From NCBI GenBank assembly GCA_036269915.1, contig DATBDM010000237.1, positions 1 through 29,794 of the forward strand: a DNA stretch of 29,794 bases, written 5' to 3'. Position numbers and translations under genes: made by a program. Positions within the stretch are counted from its first letter, which is position 1, and each line of letters opens with the position of its first letter. Positions 7,331 to 13,323 of the stretch are shown in pieces. The notes under the pieces are model-generated. The model saw only the letters and a program-made list of their open reading frames with translations. It was not told where the DNA came from and did no database searches. The stretch comes from DATBDM01 sp036269915 (GTDB lineage Bacteria > Actinomycetota > Thermoleophilia > Solirubrobacterales > Solirubrobacteraceae).

Positions 7331-7962
7331 GCGCGCGGCCGCTCGAACGGGTCTCGACCGTCGACGCGCTCGTCGTCGCGCTGCGGCGCGAGGTGCTCGA
7401 CGGCGCGCGGCCCGGCGGGAGCCGTCTGCGCGAGCGCGAGCTCTGCGAGGCCTACGGGGTGGCGCGGCACACGCTGCGCGCCGCACTGCGCGCGCTCGCC
7501 GCGGAGGGGATCGTGCGGATCGAGCCCAACCGCGGCGCCAGCGTCGCCCGGCTGAGCCCCCAGGACGTGCGCTGGCTCTACGAGCTGCGCGCCGCGCTCG
7601 AGCTCGAGGCGGCGCACCTGGCGCTCGAGCGCCACGGCGGCCGCCTGCCAGGCTCCGTCCACGCCGCGCAGCGTGCGCTCGAGCGCGCATGCGCCGGCCC
7701 GGCGCCCGCGTGGAGCGCGGTCGCCGACGCCCATCTCGAGCTGCACGCGGCGCTCGTCGTGGCGGCGGGCAGCCCGCGGATCGCCGCGGCGCACGCGACG
7801 CTCGCGGGGGAGATGCGGCTGTTCCTGCTCCAGCTGCGCCCCCACGCGACCGCGCGCGGGCTGGCCGAGCAGCACGCGGCGCTGCTCGCGGCGCTCGAGC
7901 GCGAGGGGACCGCGCCGCTGCGCGAGCATCTGCGTGCCTCGGCTGCGACGCTTGCGCCGTGA
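7327..7962 (+). CDS. GntR-family regulator with FCD domain
   Basis: 211 residues. Residues ~10-76 are a winged helix (RLRERELCEAYGVARHTLRA, then LAAEGIVRIEPNRGASVARL), followed by an all-helical FCD ligand domain. That domain has the acidic/histidine positions typical of metal- or carboxylate-binding FCDs (DAHLELHAAL; EQHAALLAAL). It should bind DNA as a dimer and respond to an organic acid or similar effector. GTG at 7327 overlaps the EamA TGA (GTGA). The gene in turn overlaps the Vps62-like gene by 4 bases, so the three are translationally coupled. The probable target is the inverted repeat ATTGTGGAACAAT at 6398-6410. Confidence 0.88.
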   Translation: MSARPLERVSTVDALVVALRREVLDGARPGGSRLRERELCEAYGVARHTLRAALRALAAEGIVRIEPNRGASVARLSPQDVRWLYELRAALELEAAHLALERHGGRLPGSVHAAQRALERACAGPAPAWSAVADAHLELHAALVVAAGSPRIAAAHATLAGEMRLFLLQLRPHATARGLAEQHAALLAALEREGTAPLREHLRASAATLAP

Positions 7963-9074
7963 GCGAACTCGACCCGCGCCTCGTCGCCCACCGCCCGGCG
8001 CTCGTCTACGACCCGCAGGAGGCGTTCGGCGCCGCGTCGGCCGCGACGATCACCGACTTCCCCGGCAACGTCCTTCGCGACGGGACCGGCGCGGTCATCG
8101 CCCGGGCCGGCGAGCGGCTGTCGCTCGCGCTGCTCGGCAGCTATCCCGCGGCGGCGGGGGACCGGCTCGACGAGCGCCCGGACCCGGTCGCCGCCGCCCG
8201 CTGGTTCGCGAACCGCGAGGAGTACGGGCCGCGCGTGTACGGCCGGGTGGTCCGCGACGGCGCTGAGGAGTGGCTGCAGTACTGGATCTGGGGCTACTAC
8301 AACCCGAAGAACCTGCTCGGCATCGGCAGCCACGAGGGCGACTGGGAGCTCGTCCAGGTCGGGCTCGGCGGCGACGGGCGACCGGCGTCGGTCACCTGCT
8401 CGCAGCACTCCTCGGGCGAGGCGCGCGCGTGGGAGAAGGTCGAGCGGCTGGGCACGCATCCCGTGATCTACGTCGCACCGTTCTCGCACGCGAACTACTT
8501 CGAGCCGGGCGCGCACCCGTACGTCTTCGGGATCGACAACCCGGACGGCACGCTCGCCCCGGTCGCCGCGCCCGTCGAGGCGTTCGGGCCGTGGGTGGGC
8601 TGGCCCGGCCGCTGGGGCAACTCGACCGGCGCGCTGGGCGGGCGGCTCGGCGGCCGCAGCCCAGCGAGCCCCGCCCAGCAGGGCATGCGGTGGTCGGCGC
8701 CCGCCACCTACCATCGCCTCGCGCAGGCGTTCTCACCGGTGCGCACGCTCAGCCGCGTGCTCGGGATCGGGAGCGCGGCCACCCAGCCGCGGCTGCGCGC
8801 GGTGGCCGCCGCGCGCGCCGACGGTTCCGTCGACGTCGGCTGGACCGCCGGGCGGGGGCCGCTGCGGGGCGCGACACACCTGCACGTCACCGTCCACGAC
8901 GCCGACGGCGCCGTGCTGGGCTCGTCGGTGGAGCGGATCCGCGGGCGCGCCGGAACGCTGCGGGTGCCGGCGCCGGCCGCGGCCGAGAGCGTTCGCGTCT
9001 CGGCCTATAACGCGCTGCGACAGCGTTCTGACCCGCTGCAGACGCCGATGGAGGAGGACCCCCACCGCGCCTGA
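7959..9074 (+). CDS. Vps62-like (DUF946-type) protein
   Basis: 371 residues. The middle matches the Vps62/DUF946 family: SHEGDWELVQV at residues ~124-134, CSQHSSGEARAWEKV at ~147-161, and HPVIYVAPFSHANYF at ~167-181. The biochemical function of this family is not established. The N-terminal ~60 residues read VYDPQEAFGAASAATITDFP. The C-terminal ~95 residues (from about QPRLRAVAA) look like a small beta-sandwich with alternating hydrophobic strands, similar to fibronectin-type or Ig-like add-ons. There is no signal peptide or membrane helix. GTG at 7959 overlaps the GntR stop by 4 bases, the usual spacing here, and supports the start. Linkage to an exporter and its regulator suggests a related physiological role, but none can be named. 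Confidence 0.8.
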   Translation: MSELDPRLVAHRPALVYDPQEAFGAASAATITDFPGNVLRDGTGAVIARAGERLSLALLGSYPAAAGDRLDERPDPVAAARWFANREEYGPRVYGRVVRDGAEEWLQYWIWGYYNPKNLLGIGSHEGDWELVQVGLGGDGRPASVTCSQHSSGEARAWEKVERLGTHPVIYVAPFSHANYFEPGAHPYVFGIDNPDGTLAPVAAPVEAFGPWVGWPGRWGNSTGALGGRLGGRSPASPAQQGMRWSAPATYHRLAQAFSPVRTLSRVLGIGSAATQPRLRAVAAARADGSVDVGWTAGRGPLRGATHLHVTVHDADGAVLGSSVERIRGRAGTLRVPAPAAAESVRVSAYNALRQRSDPLQTPMEEDPHRA

Positions 9075-9109
9075 GGAATCCCGAACATGCCACCCTTCCC
9101 GGTGCACTC

Positions 9110-9667
9110 ATGACTCGTAGATTCGAACTTGGACCGATCATCGTCGCCGCCGGCGGCCTGTTGCTGCTCGTGAGCCTCTTCCTCGACTGGTACGGGGCGG
9201 GGGTCAGCGCGTGGGACGCCTTCGAGGTCGTCGACCTGCTGCTCGCCGCGCTGGCGGTCGCCGCCATCGTGGCCGCGATCGGCGCGCTCGCGCCCGACGG
9301 CGGCTACCTCGACCGGCGCTGGCTGCCCGCGCTCGTCGCGGCGGTCGCCGTGCTCGTCGCCGCCTCGATCATCAACCCGCCGCCGTCCGTCGCCGGCGCC
9401 AGCGCCGACATCGGCGCCTGGATCGCGTTCGGAGCCGCGCTGGCGATGCTCGTCGGCGCCGTCCTGTCGCTCGGGCGCGTCTCGTTCTCGGTCGCGCTCG
9501 AGGGCCGCGAGCCGCGCCAGCGGGTCGCCGCCGTCGACGAGCGCCAGGCCACGACGGAGACCGCCGCCGTGATGTCGGGCCGGCGCGGGCGCCGCTCCTC
9601 CTCGAGCGCGGCGCCGACGGAGGCGACACAGCCCGCCGAGCCCACGCAGCGGACGGACGAGGGGTGA
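9110..9667 (+). CDS. Four-helix membrane protein of unknown function
   Basis: 185 residues. Four hydrophobic helices lie at about 8-25, 38-62, 71-90 and 102-123. The first is followed by LFLDWYGAG, and FLDWY motifs after helix 1 are common in small actinobacterial membrane proteins of unknown function. The C-terminal ~55 residues are hydrophilic and Arg/Ser/Thr-rich, probably cytoplasmic. The TGA at 9665-9667 shares one base with the ATG of the next gene (TGATG), so the two are translationally coupled. This suggests the membrane protein and the tail-anchored coiled-coil protein act together. I do not recognise a named family. Confidence 0.8.
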   Translation: MTRRFELGPIIVAAGGLLLLVSLFLDWYGAGVSAWDAFEVVDLLLAALAVAAIVAAIGALAPDGGYLDRRWLPALVAAVAVLVAASIINPPPSVAGASADIGAWIAFGAALAMLVGAVLSLGRVSFSVALEGREPRQRVAAVDERQATTETAAVMSGRRGRRSSSSAAPTEATQPAEPTQRTDEG

Positions 9668-11223
9668 TGTCCTCCCTGGGCGAGCTCGTCTTCGCGCTCG
9701 AGCGCTTCGAGGCGACCGATGCCGATCGCCTCGAGGTCGTCGGGCGCTGGCAGGGGCTCGAGGGGCGCCGCCTCGGACGGCCCGTGCTCACGGTGCTCAC
9801 CGAGGGCGGCCGCCGCCGCCGGCTCACCGCGCTGCCCGGCGGCCAGCTGACCGCCACCGGCTCCGAGGCGCCGTGGCGCGCCTCCTTCGCCTGGGACGGC
9901 GACCCCGCCTCCGTCGAGAGCGCCGAGCTCGAGCTCGGCCGCCGGCTCGTCGTCGAGCTGCCGCGCCCTCGCCGCCGGCGCCGCCGCGCCATCGACCCGG
10001 GGCTCGGCCCGTCGACCGCCGGCAGCGCCGCGGCCGCGGCGCAACCCGCGCCGGCGCGCGTCGGCGAGGATGTGCGCGCCGAGCTGGCCGAGCTGCGCTC
10101 CCAGGTGCAGGACCTCCGCCGCGAGCGCGACGCCGCCGCCGCTCCGCTCGCGGAGCTGCGCGAGCAGCACGGCGCGCTCGAGGACGACCACGCCGCCGCC
10201 GCGCGCGAGGTCGAGGACATGCGCGAGGAGCGAGACGCGGCCCGGGCGGAGCTGACCCAGGTCCACGAGGCGCTGGCGAGCACGCAGGCGCAGCTCGAAG
10301 CCGCCCGTGCCGAGCGCGATGCCGCGCGCGGGGAGACCGGATCGACCGGTACGGAGCTCGAGCGGGCGCGCGCGGAGCTCGCGTCGCTGACGGCGCGGCT
10401 CGAGGCCGCCCGCGGGGAGATCGAGACGACTCGCGGCGAGCTGGCGAGCACGCGCGCCGAGCTCACCGCGGCACAGGCCGACGTCGCCGAGCGCGACCGC
10501 GGCGTCGAGGCCGCCGTCGCCGCGCTCGAGGCCGCGCGCCACGAGCACCAGCAGGCGCTCTTCGAGGCCCGTGCGGAGGGCACGCGCCGGCTCGACGCCG
10601 AGCGCGAGGGCAGCGCCGGACTGCGCGAGAAGCTGGCCGCCGCGCGTGAGGACGCCGAGCGTGCCAAGCGCGAGGCCGCCACCGCGATCGAGGCCGAGGC
10701 GCTGGAGACCGAGAAGCTGCGCCTGGAGGCACGCACGGTGCGCGATGAGGCCGAGCAGACCGTCGCCGGCGAGCGCGCCGAGGCCGCGCGCCTGCGCGAG
10801 GAGCTCGCGGGTCGCGAGCCCGCGCCCAACGGCGAGGTGGAGGACACGGCGGCACGCCGCATGCTCGACCGCGTCACGCGCGACCTCGAGCGCGAGCGCG
10901 CGGCGTCGCGCACGCTGCGCCGCGAGATCGACTCGCTGCGCGGCGAGTCCGCGCAGCACCGGCGGCTGGCCGCCGCCGCGGCCGTCACCAGCACGGCCGA
11001 GGCGCCGGTCCCCGTCGACCGCCGCTCCGCCGCGCTGCGCGAGGAGGTCTCGCGCGTCTCCGCCAAGCGAGTCGAGGCGGCGGCCGCGGGCCGGAGCCCG
11101 CATCGCGTGTACGAGCACGGGCCGTCGACGCCCGCCCGCTGGGGCGCCCGTGTCGTCGGGCTGGTGCTCGCGGGCCTGCTGCTGCTCGCGCTCGCGATCA
11201 TCGTCCTGCAGGTGGCAGGCTGA
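9667..11223 (+). CDS. Tail-anchored coiled-coil protein, paralogue of 2520-4004
   Basis: Unrecognised 518-residue protein. Residues ~8-100 (FALERFEATDADRLEVVGRW, GLEGRR, FAWDGD, VELPRPR) align with the N-terminal domain of the 2520-4004 protein almost without gaps. Residues ~135-420 are an uninterrupted Ala/Glu/Arg coiled coil with SMC-like spacing (RERDAA, ARAELT, EAARGEIE). A lower-complexity region with a second helical segment follows (RVTRDLERERAASRTLRREI). The C-terminus is one hydrophobic helix (~494-516, VVGLVLAGLLLLALAIIVLQ) ending two residues before the stop. No signal peptide is present, so a cytoplasmic tail-anchored rod is inferred. ATG at 9667 is fixed by the one-base overlap with the preceding membrane-protein gene. 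The next coiled-coil gene starts 19 bases downstream. Confidence 0.82.
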   Translation: MSSLGELVFALERFEATDADRLEVVGRWQGLEGRRLGRPVLTVLTEGGRRRRLTALPGGQLTATGSEAPWRASFAWDGDPASVESAELELGRRLVVELPRPRRRRRRAIDPGLGPSTAGSAAAAAQPAPARVGEDVRAELAELRSQVQDLRRERDAAAAPLAELREQHGALEDDHAAAAREVEDMREERDAARAELTQVHEALASTQAQLEAARAERDAARGETGSTGTELERARAELASLTARLEAARGEIETTRGELASTRAELTAAQADVAERDRGVEAAVAALEAARHEHQQALFEARAEGTRRLDAEREGSAGLREKLAAAREDAERAKREAATAIEAEALETEKLRLEARTVRDEAEQTVAGERAEAARLREELAGREPAPNGEVEDTAARRMLDRVTRDLERERAASRTLRREIDSLRGESAQHRRLAAAAAVTSTAEAPVPVDRRSAALREEVSRVSAKRVEAAAAGRSPHRVYEHGPSTPARWGARVVGLVLAGLLLLALAIIVLQVAG

Positions 11224-11242
11224 GCGACGCGGCGGCGGAGCC

Positions 11243-12166
11243 GTGGCCGATCGAGTCGTAGACGCCGCCGACCGCCTGTACGGGCTCGCGCTCGACGAGT
11301 TCACCGCGGAGCGCGACCGCGAAGCGAAGGCGCTGCGCAAGGAGGACCGCGACTCCGCGGACGCGATCGCCAAGCTGCGCAAGCCCTCGCCGCAGGCCTG
11401 GGCCGCCAACCGGGTCGCGCGCGAGCAGCCGGAGCTGCGCGACGAGCTGCTGGCCGCCGGGGAGGCGGTGCGCGACGCGCAGGAGGCCGCGCTCGGCGGC
11501 AAGGGAGGCCGCGCGGCGCTGCGGTCCGCGACGGCGCGGATGCGCGCGGCGGTCGACGCGTTCCTCGAGGCGGCGCGCGAGCAGCGTCCGGGCGACCGCG
11601 CGCTGAGCGCGGCGGCGGCGAACCGGCTGCGCACCACGCTGCAGGCCGCGGCCGCCGACGAGGAGGTCCGCGCGTGCCTGGAAAGCGGCCGGCTCGTCGG
11701 CGACGCCGAGGCCGGCGGGGCGTGGCCGCTGCCGGTGGCGGGCGACGACGCCCCGCCGGCGGCGAAGCAGCGGAAGGCGGCGAAGCGGCCGAAGGCCGAG
11801 CCGAAGAAGCCCAAGGCCGAGCCGAAGCAGCCCAAGGCCGAGCCGAAGCAGCCGAACGCCGATTCCAAGCGGGCGAAGCAGGCCGCCGAGGCCGAGCGGC
11901 GCGGCGAGCGCGAGGCCGCCGAGCGGCGGCGCGAGCTCGAGTCGCGGCTGCGCAGCGCGCGCGCCGATGCCACCGCCCGCGAGCGCGAGCTCGCCCGCGC
12001 CGCGCGCGAGTCCGACCGCGCGGCGCGGCGCCTCGAACGGGCGCTCGCGGACGCCGAGGAGGCCCGCACGCACGCCGAGGAGGCGCAGGCCGACGCCGAC
12101 GCCGCCCGCACCGCGTGCGGCGACGCCCGTGACGAGGTCGCCCGCCTGGAGGAGCAGCTGGACTGA
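11243..12166 (+). CDS. Soluble coiled-coil protein with Lys/Pro repeats
   Basis: 307 residues starting at GTG 11243; an upstream extension would overlap the previous gene. Residues 1-~145 form a helical domain (DRLYGLALDEFTAERDREAK, KLRKPSPQAWAANRVAR) of a type I know from uncharacterised actinobacterial proteins. Residues 183-210 are four 7-residue repeats of the form PKAEPKQ, a histone-H1-like basic linker. The remainder is an Arg/Glu/Ala coiled coil ending LEEQLD. There is no membrane helix. The position 19 bases after the tail-anchored coiled-coil gene suggests that the two rods may interact. Nucleic-acid binding through the Lys/Pro repeats is a guess. Confidence 0.75.
   Translation: MADRVVDAADRLYGLALDEFTAERDREAKALRKEDRDSADAIAKLRKPSPQAWAANRVAREQPELRDELLAAGEAVRDAQEAALGGKGGRAALRSATARMRAAVDAFLEAAREQRPGDRALSAAAANRLRTTLQAAAADEEVRACLESGRLVGDAEAGGAWPLPVAGDDAPPAAKQRKAAKRPKAEPKKPKAEPKQPKAEPKQPNADSKRAKQAAEAERRGEREAAERRRELESRLRSARADATARERELARAARESDRAARRLERALADAEEARTHAEEAQADADAARTACGDARDEVARLEEQLD
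11789..11872 (+). repeat. Four 21-base coding repeats (PKAEPKK/Q)
   Basis: Four tandem in-frame 21-base units at 11789, 11810, 11831 and 11852 encode PKAEPKK, PKAEPKQ, PKAEPKQ and the diverged PNADSKR. The two middle units are identical in sequence, suggesting recent slippage. The unit number may vary between strains. Confidence 0.85.
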
Positions 12167-12218
12167 CCCGCACCGTGCAGGACCCGCGGGTCGCGTGGCG
12201 AAACGGACGTTCGGCACC

Positions 12219-12746
12219 ATGCACGCGCTCCGCTCGCTCGCCTCCGAACGCCTGTCCGCGGACCCCCGTGTGCGGCTCGCCGTTCCCGCCGTGGTCCTCG
12301 CGTACGTGCTCTTCCTGGCGCTCGTCGTGGGCGTCGGCGCCTGGGCGGTGTGGGGAACGGGTGCGCTGGTGCTCGCCGCGGCGCCGTGGGTGTTCGTCTC
12401 CTACGGCCGCCCCTACCTGGCCGAAGACGCCCAGGCGGGGATCCCCTTCGCGTGGCGCGGAGAGCGCGCCGGCGTGTGGGCGACCGCGCCCGCCGGGGGC
12501 TTCCTGCTCGCCCTCACGCTCGTGAAGGTCGTCGACCTCGGTGCGCTCGGCGTCGTGCTCTGCCCGCTCGCCGCCGCCGGCTACACGGCTCTGCTGGTGT
12601 GGGCCGAGCGCCGCCACGAGCACGCCTGCCTGCTCGACCTCAGCGTGCTCGAGCACCGCTTCGAGCAGATCACCGACGCCCGCCCGCCCGCGCCGGCGCA
12701 GCCCGACGCGACGCAGGAGTGGACGCCGGACTTCGCCGACGCCTGA
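12219..12746 (+). CDS. Small membrane protein of unknown function
   Basis: 175 residues starting at ATG 12219. Hydrophobic segments lie at about 20-46, 48-62 and 88-125 (the last probably two helices, LLALTLVKVVDLGALGVVLC then LAAAGYTALLVWA). The protein ends in a hydrophilic tail with HACLLDLSVLEHRFEQI and a Pro-rich, acidic end. No family is recognised. It lies 52 bases after the Lys/Pro-repeat coiled-coil gene and 3 bases before the GNAT gene, so it probably belongs to the same transcript. Confidence 0.72.
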   Translation: MHALRSLASERLSADPRVRLAVPAVVLAYVLFLALVVGVGAWAVWGTGALVLAAAPWVFVSYGRPYLAEDAQAGIPFAWRGERAGVWATAPAGGFLLALTLVKVVDLGALGVVLCPLAAAGYTALLVWAERRHEHACLLDLSVLEHRFEQITDARPPAPAQPDATQEWTPDFADA

Positions 12747-12749
12747 GCC

Positions 12750-13316
12750 ATGGGCACCCACGAGCCGGACTTCCTCGTCGTCGGCGACCGGGTCGCACTA
12801 GGACCTCTGCGGCGCGATCTCGCCCCCATCTACGCCCGCTGGACGAACCAGCTCGAGGTCCGGCGCGGCCTCGACCACCTCGGCATCGCCAGCCCGCAGA
12901 GCCAGGAGAAGTGGGTCGAGGAGAAGCTCGAGGAGAGCGCGGAGCGCGAGCCCCGGGCCGCCGAGTTCACGATCTACGATCGCAGCGACTCCATGCCGGT
13001 CGGCACCGCCGGCCTGTTCCAGATCGGTCATGCCCACGGGGCGGCGTCGTTCGGCATCGCGCTCGGAGCGCGCCGCAGGCAGGGCCTGGGCACCGAGGCC
13101 ACGCAGCTCGTGCTCGACTTCGCCTTCAACGTCCTCCACCTGCGCAACGTGCTGCTGGAGACGCTGGAGTGGAACGTCGCGGGGTTGAAGGCCTACGAGC
13201 GCGCGGGCTTCCGGAGGATCGGCGTCCGCCGCGGCGCGGCGTTCAGCCGGGGCCGGCCGACCGACCTCGTGCTGATGGACGCGATCCCGGAGGACTTCGG
13301 CGCGTCGGTGCTGTGA
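12750..13316 (+). CDS. GNAT-family N-acetyltransferase, RimJ/RimL-like
   Basis: 188 residues. The layout is that of the RimJ/RimL (Acetyltransf_3) branch: LGPLRRDLAPIYARWTNQLE at the N-terminus, IYDRSDSMPVGTAGLFQI in the middle, then the acetyl-CoA-binding motif RRQGLGTEATQLVLDFAF and the C-terminal LETLEWNVAGLKAYERAGFR. It would transfer acetyl from acetyl-CoA to an amine, such as a protein N-terminus, a polyamine or an antibiotic; which one is not readable. ATG at 12750 is 3 bases after the previous stop. It is convergent with the LuxR-family gene, leaving only 7 bases between. Confidence 0.9.
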   Translation: MGTHEPDFLVVGDRVALGPLRRDLAPIYARWTNQLEVRRGLDHLGIASPQSQEKWVEEKLEESAEREPRAAEFTIYDRSDSMPVGTAGLFQIGHAHGAASFGIALGARRRQGLGTEATQLVLDFAFNVLHLRNVLLETLEWNVAGLKAYERAGFRRIGVRRGAAFSRGRPTDLVLMDAIPEDFGASVL

Positions 13317-13323
13317 GGTTCGG

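Noticed and set aside
9304..12111. A 935-residue minus-strand frame opposite the coiled-coil genes
   Set aside because: Ser/Arg/Ala-rich antisense reading of repetitive GC-rich coiled-coil codons; no domain is visible.
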